Assembly: GCA_947179485.1 (NCBI GenBank)
Contig: OX359247.1
Span: 49,635,131-49,699,130, forward strand
Length of the DNA stretch: 64,000 nt
Source of the DNA: Allacma fusca
Taxonomy: Eukaryota > Arthropoda > Collembola > Symphypleona > Sminthuridae
Direction of reading: 5' to 3'
Every line of letters starts with the position of its first letter. Positions within the stretch are counted from its first letter, which is position 1. Under the pieces are notes generated by a model, which was not told the DNA's origin, ran no database searches, and saw only the letters and a program-made list of their open reading frames with translations. The position numbers and the translations under genes are program-made. Positions 9,940 to 20,325 of the stretch are shown one piece after another.

Positions 9940-11373
9940 TCAGTTTCCCGGAGTATTGTTAATCGGGACTGAGGCTGGGGCTTCAGCGGGAGGGATCGGG
10001 CCATTCACCATTCCTTGGCGATCCTGACCATAGCCTCGGTTTACCCAATTCGGTTGTGGACCCTGAGAACGTTGTTGCTGGCCCTGGTATTGGGATTGTT
10101 GATTCCCGGGATATTGCGATTGTTGATTCCCTTGGTATTGAGGACTAGGACGAGGTCGTTGGTAATTCGGGAAATTATTATCCGGGTGTTGATAATTCCG
10201 TTGAGGCGGAGGATTATTGGACTGCCGATAATTCTCCAGAGGCGGATAATTCTGCTGCGGAGGGTGCTCTTCAAAGTGCATCAGATCCGGCGGTTGTTGA
10301 AGTTGCCTGGAATTGGCATTGTAACCCGAAGAATTCCAATTCCCGTTGGAATGCGCTGGTGAATGTTGGAAATTTCCCTGAGAGGATAAATCATTATTAT
10401 AATTGGGACCTGGTGCCTGATTACCATTATGAAGGAAACGGGAATTACGCGTGTCCATGTTGGACATGATGCGAGAGGTGTTACCATTCACCACATCCCG
10501 CTGGAAATCCCGACATTGCTTCCAGTGGTGATTACTGCGGTTGCAATAATCACAGACCAACTGATTTGTAGCCCGTACTGAATGCTCGTTCAGTTGTGGA
10601 GCCTGGGAAACAGACGTAGAGGACCGAGACCGGGCATTATGATCCATCGGAGTGCTCCGCAAAAGACCTCGGATGTTCTTAATGAACTCCGGGATGTTCC
10701 GGGAGAGCGTAACGGCAAATGAGTCGATGGATGGAGGCAGCTTCCCTCTAGCCTTTTCAATAATGGCATCATCCGTCATCCGGGGATCCAGATCCAGGCA
10801 TAAATGTTGCAATTCCGCAACAAAAGAATCAGCGGACATCCCTGCTGTATATCGGAAGGAATCCAGGGCCGCCTGCTTCGCTGGCTTGAGGTTCTCATGG
10901 TCGAACCTCCGGATGAGACTGGAAGAGACAAACTTCCAGATTTCCTTTGCGGGTTTCCCCATCTCCTCATAGAGCCGGATCCTGGGAAATTCGGAACGGA
11001 ACCACTCCTGGACAGCCTTATCGGGGGACTTCTGGAAGAATTTCCTCAAATTAAGAACCACGGAGTCAGGGCTGACAAACATGTCCTTAGAGTAGAAATC
11101 AACATGGCGGACGAAGGCCCGGGGGTCATCGTCGCTATAATATTGTTCGACTTCAGCCCGAAATCGATCCAGTCGTCTGTACTTCTCATCAGATGACTTA
11201 GGGTTCGGTGCTCCAAGAAGATCAGCAACAGGGACGTTCATCATGGACGGACCCAACATGGGTTGTTGAGTGAAAGGATCGGAATGTCCACTAAACTGTT
11301 GTGGTGGATTAGTGGAAGAACCAAAGAAATCCCCGAAAGGGTCAAACGATGTCCAAGCGGATTGTTGATCCAT
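9940..11373 (-). CDS. gag: Gypsy-1 Gag
   Basis: This 477-residue frame encodes the structural protein of the element. The N-terminal 60 residues are rich in Gln, Pro and Phe. Residues about 60-250 are helical, with a capsid-like stretch around WFRSEFPRIRLYEE. One CCHC zinc knuckle (C-x2-C-x4-H-x4-C, CDYCNRSNHHWKQC) lies near residue 275. The last 150 residues are a Gln/Asn/Pro-rich low-complexity region with repeated QYQGNQQ-like units. A single knuckle and a retrotransposon-type capsid fit Gypsy. The frame looks whole and starts at an ATG directly downstream of the long leader. Confidence 0.88.
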   Translation of the reverse strand: MDQQSAWTSFDPFGDFFGSSTNPPQQFSGHSDPFTQQPMLGPSMMNVPVADLLGAPNPKSSDEKYRRLDRFRAEVEQYYSDDDPRAFVRHVDFYSKDMFVSPDSVVLNLRKFFQKSPDKAVQEWFRSEFPRIRLYEEMGKPAKEIWKFVSSSLIRRFDHENLKPAKQAALDSFRYTAGMSADSFVAELQHLCLDLDPRMTDDAIIEKARGKLPPSIDSFAVTLSRNIPEFIKNIRGLLRSTPMDHNARSRSSTSVSQAPQLNEHSVRATNQLVCDYCNRSNHHWKQCRDFQRDVVNGNTSRIMSNMDTRNSRFLHNGNQAPGPNYNNDLSSQGNFQHSPAHSNGNWNSSGYNANSRQLQQPPDLMHFEEHPPQQNYPPLENYRQSNNPPPQRNYQHPDNNFPNYQRPRPSPQYQGNQQSQYPGNQQSQYQGQQQRSQGPQPNWVNRGYGQDRQGMVNGPIPPAEAPASVPINNTPGN

Positions 11374-14300
11374 TGTTGAAATAGGCTGCGTCTAAAAAAT
11401 TGCTAGCACTGACAAAGATGTAATATGAATAATTACAAAAACCTATAAACGGATGATAATTAGTAATCCAAAAATGTCAATTAGAATTAAATTGTAAGTT
11501 GTAAGTCTCTTAGGTATAATCAACTTTAATTTGAAAATGCAAATGAATGCAAAGTGAGATTTGTGTAGTTACTGTGATGATGAATTATGATAATTAGTTA
11601 AAGATGCTAAATAAGGAGTCACACAATAGTAATTGGATAATATCAGAGGATCGACAGTCCTTGATATTATCATATGCAAAAAACGAGATATTATGTGAAT
11701 GGGAATAGCGTCCAAAATTATCGAAAATTCAAAAATTCAAAAAATATTGAATGATATCAGTAGGAACACAACCTTCGAAAAATCAAAGTCAAAAAACGAA
11801 GATACCTAGAATCGAAGATAATTCTAACACAAAAGGAAAAATTAATTAAGTCTTTGTTAATAGATTCCCAAAATGAAGATAATTGTATTAGCAATAATAA
11901 TCAGTATTATTCAAAAATGGACCTTTATGAAATATCCGCAGATAAATTATCAGGAGCGTCTCAACCGTGAGGAATACAAAGGCTGACCTCGGAGGAGTTG
12001 ACCGCACAATCAGCACTGATTGTATGTTGAAGGTCCCGATGCCTTATCTTGAATGGCAGAGGGAATGGACTGATGACCACGCCGAAGTTTGAAATCCAAG
12101 ATGGAGGATCTTCAAAATTAGTAATTAAACCTCAAGAGCTCAAAAAAATACAAATGGATTAGTGACCATGCATAAATCTCATATAATTCGTGATAATACG
12201 TGGTAGAATGCTGTAGAAAAAGCTGGTGATTAGATTTCCGAAATAAAATGTAAAGTAAATAGTCCGTAATTAATTAATTTCTGAAAACTTAGCATGGGGG
12301 TTGAGAAGGTTCGTGGATAATTGTTATGACCACAACGGAGAGGGGCTAAGTGGATGGAGACAAAATAATTTCAAAATTTCAATTAAATATTGAAATTCCA
12401 AATGTACTGGGATTAATTCTCAGGTATGGAATATACGTAGGGAGGATCCCAGAGTATACGGAGGATATAAAAATTCAAGAGTAATGAATTTGGGAAGGGA
12501 ATGAAAAACAGTAATTGTTATTTTAAATAATTGCAATTCAAAGGCTTTTCCAACGTATGGACTGTAGGTAGGTAGACGGACTATACCACTGCACAGTAAG
12601 AGTTATAATGGATGACTGTGTTCTTCCTAAATTTCAAAAATGGAATTTGGAAGAATAGACGAAATTCAAAAATAAATTCCAATATCAGAGACATATAACT
12701 GTGAGGGGTAGAGTGACTGACGGAAAGTATACAGTAAGCAATATAAATTGAATTAATAATAAGACGCTGAGGTATTATGAGACCGTTCATAAAAAAAATG
12801 ACAAAGTTCAAAATTACTTCAAAATAATTATTCACGCGTAGGGAAAAAAAATACACGCGCGTACTAGGAAAATAATAATCAGCCGTAACAGGCTATGAGA
12901 TTTAGTGGCAAAATAAATTCCCAAAATGAAATTGCATTAGTAAGTCCCATCGACCGTATGGACACTGGAGGAAAGTACTTACGATTCCAAAATGCAATTA
13001 GCTCATAACTTTCAAAATCTATTTTGAAGGGGCAACATGAGACGAGTATTTTTTTCAAAAATAATAATGAAACCGAAATGAAAATCGGCCAAGTGAATGC
13101 TGAGTCTGTGAGAGAATAACAGGGAAAAAGAAATTACACTTGTAAGGTCTTTCCTCAGCACGGGCAAAAGAAATGGCCAGAGTAATTGGAGTTTCAAAAT
13201 TAATTCAAAAATAAATATGCCATACTTCAAAATAAACTGAAATTTTGAAAGTGTGGAAATTTAGAAGTCACTGTAGAATGGATGTAGGAAGGATGCACAA
13301 ATTTGAGCGAAAATAACTCAAAAAAAAATAAAGTGCAATTGTAAGTCTTTTCCTATCAATGGCCAAACCTAACTCCACAGTGAATGTTATATGTTGAAAT
13401 AATGCTCACAAAAAGTTGTCAAAATGAAATCAGAGTATTCGGAAATTCAAGAGTGAATGTCTAAATGATTTGAAATTGGAATCAAAAATGAAACGGGAAA
13501 AGCAGTCCAAAACTATAAGCCACAATTGTACGGTCTTTCTACGGTGTGGAGACACGCCGTATGAGATGATGGTGAGTAGAGAACTGGAGGGGCAATGTGA
13601 GACTGCAATTTCAAAATTCATCATTGAAATCAAAATTTCGAATATTGGTCAAAATAAATTTAAATTTGGATGTGAAGGGTACGGAGAAAGGGAGAAAGGA
13701 AGAAATTACAGTTGTAAGGTCTTCCTTTTGAAAAAATTTCAATGGGTTGGATGAGGAAATCAAAAATAACTCAAGCATATAGGATGCAATTCTAAGGCCG
13801 TTCCCACCAATGCTCCGAAATAATTTTCAGGATTACTTTAAGCAACTGAATTATATGGAAATAAGGATCTCCCAGAAATTTCGGAACAGAGAATTGGGAG
13901 AATACAAAATCCCAAACTGAATGCGAAAATTATTGTGAATTGAAGCCAAAAACGGAATTGGGTAATGTTGCCGCAAAAGAACGCTACAATTATAAGGCTT
14001 TTCCACGGTAGCGGGCCACGCCGGCAAACGAAGCGTGCGTGGGACCTGAGAGGAGCAATGCGAGACCAAGCCAGAATTTCCAAAAAAAAATAAAGGACTT
14101 CGAAAAATTAAGGAACCGAGAATAAATCTTTGTATAGGATTTAGACGGATCAAAGTGAAGTGAAAATAAGAGTTCCTGGGTATAATGGCTCGTCACGGAG
14201 AATACGAGTAAATACTTGTAAGAGGAACGGCGTGGTCGCGGCGTGACTGGCCCAAAAAAATAAAGAAAAGAGCGTGGAAATGAATTTTTTGCCCGGGTAA

Positions 14301-14992
14301 TCCCCATATAAATTAGAGCAAGAATTCCAAAAATAATTATGCGGTAACGGTAGCAATTTAATGAAATTGGCTCAGAATAATTGAAACGGGAAAAAAAAAT
14401 CGAAATGAACTGAAAAAGTACGGGAAAATGTATGGGATCAAAATAAGCACATAAAAATTCCCGAAATTATTTTGGAGTCAAAACTGTACCACATAATTGT
14501 AAAAATGAGGAGGAAAATCCACACAATCCCACAATTGAAAAGCAACCTTCAGAAATAATGAGAGTGAGAAATAAGGTAAAAAAAATGGATACGTAAACCT
14601 TACCCTTATCCAAAACGAGCATCCAAAATTATTTACCTACACTTTACCACTTTTACCAACACGCAACAGATAAGTTCAGTTCAGTTCATTTTCACGGAAA
14701 ATTTATGTAAACACAATAAAGTCCTTTGTGAGAGTCACTGAGTTGCAGAAAATTCACTAATTCACAAAAAAATCCAATGAAGAGCCGGAGACCTAGGGAT
14801 GAGTTGTGGACGGCGTGGTGAGTCGGCCTGCACTCCTCCTGGGCATGGAGAGCGGCGTGGAGAGAAAATGGCGGCCGATATGTTGTAGCCGATGGCCACG
14901 CTGCTCCTACTGCTGTATGCCGGGGCGGGATGAGACGCGTCCTGGGAATCTGGAGATGGGAGCACACGCTGGCCTGTGAGAGCAGAGGGGGA
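11374..14992 (-). other. Gypsy-1 5' leader, non-coding
   Basis: About 3.6 kb separates the primer site from the gag start. It is AT-rich and has only short open frames on both strands that I regard as chance. The central part, about 12.5-14.2 kb, is built from diverged ~200-bp units described separately. Known Gypsy leaders are usually a few hundred bases, so this one is unusually long. Confidence 0.7.
12535..14240 (-). repeat. Degenerate ~200-bp tandem repeats in the Gypsy-1 leader
   Basis: A plus-strand core of the form CAATTGTAAGGTCTTTCC followed by an NNTGG-type end recurs near 12535, 12930, 13132, 13338, 13526, 13707, 13788, 13984 and more weakly near 14210. Most neighbours are 180-206 bases apart, with one about 400 and one about 80. 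Flanks between cores also share phrases such as AAAATAATTC and CAAAATGAAAT. The units are too diverged to be a recent satellite. This was judged by eye; a dot plot would settle unit length and number. Confidence 0.6.
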
Positions 14993-15012
14993 AAGCCACG
15001 CAACCTCCACCA
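14993..15012 (-). other. Gypsy-1 primer binding site
   Basis: On the minus strand the sequence beginning TGGTGGAGGTTGCG lies four bases inside the 5' LTR. TGG at this place matches the CCA tail of a primer tRNA. The same first eight bases, and 13 of the first 14, occur at the corresponding place in Gypsy-2 (TGGTGGAGTTTGCG), which supports the call. I do not assign the tRNA. Confidence 0.65.
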
Positions 15013-15016
15013 AAAA

Positions 15017-15392
15017 TGTCAGATGTGACTTTCCTAACTTAACTAAATACTAATTAATCCTAAAAATAAATGTAATTATTTGTGAAATTATGAAGATCAC
15101 TCTTAGTTATTTTAGAGGCTAGAGGATAATTTTAAGTGACTCTAAGTTCTTTTATATAAGTCTTGAAGATACTTATTAGAGTAAGTTTTTATGGGAGAAT
15201 AAGGGTAGCAGAGATGTGTGTTCTTCAAGAGTCCGTCTAACACTCTCTTTATTTAAATGTATCTCAATAGTCCAGCAGGACTAAACCTGAAGTGGAGGAT
15301 GATTGGAACTCCCAGTTCCAATCACCCCACTTCCCCTTAATTATATATAAATATGGGTATCGCCCATAAGGTTGTGAGATACTGCTCTCACA
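15017..15392 (-). repeat. Gypsy-1 5' LTR
   Basis: This 376-base segment starts TGTGAGAG and ends TCTGACA on the minus strand, the TG...CA ends expected of an LTR. Inside it, on the minus strand, a TATATATAATTAAGG box is followed about 100 bases later by AATAAA, matching the promoter and polyadenylation signals of an LTR. It abuts the primer site after four bases. The partner LTR is not in the window, so the outer boundary rests only on the TG/CA ends and the flanking CTAG. Confidence 0.65.
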
Positions 15393-15395
15393 CTA

Positions 15396-15750
15396 GTGAA
15401 TGCTATTATTTAATTATATAAAATAATATTTAATAATAATTAGGCCATATAAAAAGAACTACTGTGCAGTATTATATAATTATTATTAATTATTTTTTAG
15501 TAATAAATATTTGTAGCGTGTATATTTCAATATTTCGATTTCGGAATTTTTATTTCGAGAAAAATCGCCCATGCCCATGTTTATTAAACAAAATTAGTTA
15601 TTCTGTTGATTTTCATGGAAAACGATACTCGCATTACATATAAGCATTTGCGTAAATTAAATCTGTGGCCATCCAATTTCGTTATTTTGGCAAAAAACTG
15701 CTCACAAGCCAGTGCGATAAGAAATGTGTTTCCATTCTAGTTGAACGATG
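15396..15750. other. AT-rich sequence, nothing recognised
   Basis: Between Gypsy-1 and the next inverted repeat there are runs of TAATAATAT and similar. I see no gene, motif or terminal repeat here. Confidence 0.4.
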
Positions 15751-15755
15751 GCGCG

Positions 15756-15998
15756 ACACTTCAGAAATTGTACCGGGATCGGTTCGGAACGGAACAGAAC
15801 AATTCCGCTTTCCGATGACATAAATTATATGGGACATGTTTCGTACCGATGCTCTGAACCGTCCCGGTCCCAATATTATCGGTACAAGTGCTCATGTTCC
15901 GGTTTTGTCCCGATTCAATGACGGAACCAAAGAGAATGTTCCGAAATTGTTCCGTTCCGTTTCCGAACACGGAACTTCGGGATTTCGGAAACCCGAAG
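15756..15998. repeat. Inverted-repeat element rich in GGAACGGAAC motifs
   Basis: The left part carries GGTTCGGAACGGAACAGAAC and the right part, as reverse complement, GTTCGGAAACGGAACGGAAC. The outer parts are looser matches. Many further GTTCCG/CGGAAC copies lie between. This is the structure of a small foldback or MITE-like element, but I could not fix ends or a target duplication. Confidence 0.4.
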
Positions 15999-16007
15999 GA
16001 AGCTCTA

Positions 16008-16759
16008 ATCAACGAGCGTTATGATATTTTGTATTTACTTATCTTGTAACATTATCCATCCCGTATTCCAAATACAAAATACAATTTCAAAATGCATAGC
16101 CCTGGCAACTGCCAAAGTTGTCTGTATCACATGTTCAAACAAATGTTTTAAAGATAAAAGCACTAATTTGCAACATTTTGAAACTTGAAACCAATTCTTT
16201 AACGGTTTTGGTTTGTTTGCAATACTTACTTATTGGGTAAATACATTAAATTCATTGCTTATATGTGGGGTGGGAGTCATAAAAAAATTAGTGACGCCAA
16301 CATAAAATCACTGAAAAGTTATCCAGGAGTTATAAGATTATTTGTTTTAAGGAAAAATATTCTGTAGCTAGGGTCATGTTATTTACTTTGATCTACACAG
16401 ATCAACAGCTAAACTCTAATCACGTGCCTGCATTACCTTGTTTCCTGAAAAATGTTCGGACATCTAATTATTTCTTTAAATGACCCAAGATACTGTGCTT
16501 GAGAGAATACAGCTACATCTCGGACGTATATTTTGAGATAACTTTGAGATTATTTTTTTCAGTATGCATTTTGCATTTCAAATACGGTATTTTCATTTCG
16601 TATTTTCCTTTCTGTTGGAAGCAAAGTATTTTATTTTGTATCTTGCCAAAATTCCTACGGATATTTGTATTTTATTTTGTATCTTAACTAAGTTGTTCCT
16701 AGTATGTATCTGTATTTTATGTTTGTATTTTAATGTTTCTGGAAATGTATTTGTATTTT
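16008..16759 (+). mobile_element. Truncated copy of the hAT-type MITE found at 17786-18764
   Basis: From ATCAACGAGCGTTATGATAT onward this stretch matches 17995-18728 in the same orientation with scattered substitutions and short indels. It lacks both ends: the left end is replaced by the GGAACGGAAC element and the right end, with the TIR, is missing just before the chemoreceptor-like fragment. It shares the TGTATTTTGTATT-rich body of its relative. Confidence 0.8.
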
Positions 16760-16765
16760 ATGAAG

Positions 16766-17080
16766 GTGAGATTGAACGCTGCCAGAGCTACCCAGCAAGG
16801 AATGATCGTGATACTCCTCGCAGGAACAGTCATAGTTCTCTGGGGCATCATGGGGGAGCTATTTGAAACAACAATGGATGTATTATATTCTTGGAAAGCC
16901 ATGAAACAGAACCGTTGGTTTAGAAGTTTTTTCAAGTCCTGTAAGCCTATAAGAGTTAACATTGGACAAGGATTGTGTTTTGCTGATCGTGGCATTAAAC
17001 TAACGGTATTGGAAATCATCACCACGAACGTTTCATCCCTGCTGCTGTCAACATCCGGTTCTAAAGCCTCACTTAATTAA
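16766..17080 (+). pseudogene. Possible chemoreceptor (Gr/Or-like) C-terminal fragment
   Basis: About 104 codons run open to a stop at 17078-17080, preceded by an AAG that could be a splice acceptor. A hydrophobic segment (GMIVILLAGTVIVLWGIM) is followed by a charged loop, then FFKSCKPIRVNIG and a final hydrophobic stretch (LTVLEIITTNVSSLLLS). The arrangement of a Cys/Pro/Ile motif before a last membrane helix and a near-terminal stop is that of arthropod seven-helix gustatory/odorant receptors, as remembered, not searched. The rest of such a receptor (about 300 residues) is absent; a MITE fragment lies directly upstream. It is either a last exon with distant partners or, more likely, a gene relic. 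The product call is tentative. Confidence 0.35.
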
Positions 17081-17336
17081 TAATTAAACAGGACATGTCG
17101 GCATGAACGATTAAGAACATGAACATATTAATTAATAGGCCTGCTTCAAACTTACGACCTTACTTAACTCATTTTATAGATGTGAGTCGCCTGTGACCTC
17201 CTGGGCTGACCTGATTATAATGCTGGATTTGCTAGTAATCTGTAGAAATATTCTGTTTAAAAGAGGGGAAATAATATTTTTTTAACACAGGCGCATACGT
17301 CGCTTATTACTATGTATGGGACGAGGGGTGAGAAAA
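17081..17336. other. Intergenic, nothing recognised
   Basis: AT-rich sequence without repeats, frames or signals that I can support. Confidence 0.4.
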
Positions 17337-17745
17337 TTAAATTGGTACGCAGTTAAAACCTAACCTTAAATATTCTTTCCATTTTTCGGCTTTTTCTTTA
17401 TGTATTTTAACTCTGCTAAATACGGTAGGTCGTTTAATAAAAATTCCTAAAAAGTTTATTATCCACCCGTGGTAGAAACTATCAAAAGAAGATATGCTTT
17501 CATTCGTTCCCTCTTGCATAATGTACAAACAAATTAAAGATACACGTGTAAAAAGCTTGCCATACAAAACAACAGCACCCCTTTGTAGAATACCTATAAT
17601 ACCTGATGACCTTAGTAAAGCATGATATTTACCGTGCCAACCGTAATTACTTTCATAGTCAAGTGTCTTTATGTAATTACCTACTCTCGTGGTGTATGGA
17701 ACTTCATTGATGAATTTCTTGGAGTGCCTTAGAAAACCAGTACTT
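17337..17745 (-). CDS. Unrecognised open frame, no convincing start
   Basis: The minus strand stays open for about 135 codons, ending at a TAA at 17337-17339. The translation has ordinary protein composition (for example YESNYGWHGKYHALL, FDSFYHGWIINFLGIF and a Lys/Glu-rich end near KIHKEKAEKWKEY). I see no in-frame ATG at the upstream end, no signal peptide and no family motif. It could be a terminal exon, a decayed transposon piece, or chance. Confidence 0.22.
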
Positions 17746-17785
17746 TAATTGACAAATTAACTGTCAAAGGTACGCATGTAGTGAC

Positions 17786-18764
17786 CAGAGGTGTGGAATA
17801 TTTTGAAATATTGTATCTAAAATAGTATTTGAAATACATTCCGTATCTTGTATTTGGTATTTTTCTCGCCGTAAATGTTTCAAGATATTTTGTATTTCGT
17901 ATTTTGTCAGCACCAACATTTGTACTGTATTTTGTATTTCGTATTTTGTCAGCACCAACATTTGTACTGTATTTTGTATTTCGTATTTTCAAGATCAACG
18001 AACGTTATGATATTTTGTATTTATTTATCTTGTAGCTTTATCCATCTCGTATTCCAAATACAAAATACAATTTCAAAATACATACATAGCCCTGGCAACT
18101 GCCAAAGTTGTCTGTATCACATGTTCAAACAAATATTTTAAAGATAAAAGCACTAATTTGAAACATTTTGAAACCAATTATTCAACGGTTTTGGTTTGTT
18201 GCAATGCTTACTTATTGGATAAATACATTACATTCATTGTATGTGGGGGCATAAAAAAATTAGTAACGCCAACATTAAAGCAGCGATAAGTTACCCAGGA
18301 GTTATAAGATTATTCGTTTTAAGGAAAAATATTGTATCTAGGGTCACGGTATTTACTGTGATCTACACAGATGAACAGTTGTAAACTCTAATCACGCGCC
18401 TGTTACCTTACGTTTCCCGAATAATTTTCGGATACCTAATTATTTCTTTAAATTGTCCAAAATATTGTGCTTGAGAGAATACAGTTACATCTCAGACGTA
18501 TACTTTGAGAGAAATTTGAAAGTATTTTCAATATGTATTTTGCATTTCAAATATGGTATTTTTATTTCGTATTTTCGTTTTTGTTGGACGTAAAGTATTT
18601 TATCTTGTATCTTGGAAAAATTCCTACGAATATTTGTATTTTATTTTGTATCTTAACTAAGTTGTTCCTAGTATCTGTATTTTATGTTTATATTTTAATG
18701 TTTCTGGAAATGTATTTGTATTTTGTATTTTAATAATAAATTTCATGTATTTTCCACACCTCTG
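17786..18764 (+). mobile_element. Complete non-autonomous hAT-type element (MITE), 979 bp
   Basis: The ends are inverted: CAGAGGTGTGGAA on the left and TTCCACACCTCTG on the right. They are flanked by a perfect 8-bp direct repeat GTAGTGAC at 17778-17785 and 18765-18772. An 8-bp duplication plus CAG...CTG ends with GGTGTGG is the signature of the hAT superfamily. There is no transposase frame. The body is rich in TGTATTTTGTATT and includes a 42-bp unit (ending CAGCACCAACATTTGTACTG) present twice in tandem around 17881-17975. A truncated relative lies at 16008-16759. Confidence 0.9.
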
Positions 18765-18772
18765 GTAGTGAC

Positions 18773-19351
18773 TACCAATAAAATATGCAATGTGTGAGCT
18801 GAATCATTTAAGGTTCCTTGCAAATAACCACTATGGTTCCTTGCATCAAATATTAAGTAACAATTCGCAAGTTATTTTACTCATACTTGGGTTTTGTGGC
18901 TTAGTAATCGGGTGCAAAAATATCCACTATCCACACACAATCAGTGATTTTGTCGTGTAGTTTGGAAAGATGTACTCGCACACCAGACTTCCTCATATTT
19001 TGAAAACCTTTACCTCGGCACACCGTACATGCAACACACATATAATTCTCAAATTCACAGTAATATTTGCAGATGAGAATGACAACTTCATCTGAAACAA
19101 TGATGTATTGCAAATTCAACTCTTTTTGCAAGGCGGAACAAGCCTGCATTTTGACAATACAGATATGAGATAGTACGCAATATAACGTCTGTTATCGGTG
19201 TTTGCACACTGAAATTTCAAACATTTTGTAGTATTTAAAAGAGCGACTCATCTCATTTAATCGCTCTCAATTGTATCCTTAACTGTATTTTTCCCTATTA
19301 TATAATTTTATGATTAAATCTCATCAGTAATAAAAATATTAAAAGAGTTTT
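18773..19351. other. Intergenic, upstream of the DOMON gene
   Basis: This should hold the promoter and first non-coding exon of the gene at 19386. A minus-strand frame of 82 codons (18901-19149) has a CVACTVC...HLSKLH arrangement vaguely like a zinc finger, but the support is too weak to call. No TATA box is convincing. Confidence 0.35.
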
Positions 19352-19385
19352 TCCTACTTTTGTTGCAGCTATAATTGTTAATAAG

Positions 19386-20325
19386 ATGAAAACGATCGCA
19401 GCTTTAAGCCTAATAATTAATATTTCACTTGATTTACTGCTCATCACAGATGCTGTAGCCCTGGAGTCATCCTTAAGAAATGTCGTGGAGCGAAAGATCA
19501 GCACTCGTTCAATTTCGATTCAATTTCGATCGAATTGCCAATTTGCTCCAGATTTTGCTACAGGCACGTGCAGCTTTTGTTTACGGGTCACTTCTAGTAG
19601 TGGCAGTAGTACAATCGGTTGGATAGGCTTCGGATTTACTAAAGACGGTAAGATGGACAAGGCGGACATACAAGTCGGTGGCATCACATCTGGAGGTCTA
19701 CCATATTACTTCGTAAGCAATTTGTTATGGAATTATTAGCTATCATTTTGGAAATGCATTATTTACATTAAGATCAAATTGGAATTCAGAATGGTGATGG
19801 AAATTAGCTTGTGCTATAAAGTAGCATTATTACACTACAGTATTACTAGTACATTATTACTGTTTTTTTACAACATTGTCAACAAACCATTTTACTTTTT
19901 TCGAATGTTCCAATGTTCAGGATAGAACCGGAATTTCCCATACGGTGAGCACAGACGCGAATCAAAATGACTATACGGAGCATAACGCAACTGTGATTGC
20001 AGGTGGCTCGAAGGAGATATGCTGTAGTCGTCCATCATTGACGCCCCAAGATGCTATGGACTATAAATTAACGGTAAATTCCTTTGAAGTGCTTAATATC
20101 ATAATTATTAATCATTACATATGCACTTCGTCATTTGTGGCTACAGTAATTCGTAAAGTTTATGTATGCCACTCATTTAAAATAATAATTTATTATATTT
20201 AATAATCATTTCAGAACTCGCCAACCACCGTGATTTATGCAATCGGCCCCAGTGACAACATTGATGCGAATCATGGTTTCTACCGTGGCAATTTCGCACC
20301 CGTCAATTTCTTTACGGGCTCTTAA
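19386..20325 (+). CDS. Secreted DOMON-domain protein, three exons
   Basis: Coding exons are 19386-19712, 19921-20073 and 20215-20325. All junctions are phase 0 with GT-AG ends, giving 196 residues. The start follows a likely 5'-UTR acceptor (TTTTGTTGCAG ending at 19367). Residues 1-25 form a signal peptide (MKTIAALSLIINISLDLL...). The rest is a single DOMON domain: FCLRV at the start, GWIGFGFTKDGKMDKADI in the middle, and TVIYAIGPSDNID plus HGFYRGNF at the end. DOMON domains are extracellular beta-sandwiches that bind haem or sugars; here there is no partner domain (no monooxygenase, reeler or cytochrome b561), so this is a stand-alone secreted form. A polyadenylation signal AATAAA lies at 20498-20503. 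Substrate is unknown. Confidence 0.85.

Larger units (their letters stand above)
1..15392 (-). mobile_element. Gypsy-1: giant Gypsy-family LTR retrotransposon, 3' LTR outside the window
   Basis: The element reads right to left: 5' LTR (15017-15392), primer binding site, a 3.6-kb leader, gag (9940-11373), pol (551-9877), then at least 550 bases of 3' non-coding DNA that run off the left edge. The order protease, reverse transcriptase, RNase H, integrase with a GPY/F-type end places it in Gypsy (Metaviridae). The visible part is already 15.4 kb, well above the usual 5-9 kb, because of the long leader and the long Pol tail. Both main reading frames look whole. The base 15393 onward reads CTAG, a candidate target duplication, but the partner lies outside the window, so neither age nor target site can be confirmed. 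Confidence 0.9.

Noticed and set aside
12581-14356. Minus-strand frames of 60-105 codons in the Gypsy-1 leader
   Set aside because: Short, overlapping, no motif, and they follow the degenerate repeats; best explained as chance frames.
18901-19149. Minus-strand frame with CVACTVC...HLSKLH resembling a zinc finger
   Set aside because: Spacing does not fit C2H2 well, no neighbouring finger, only 82 codons.
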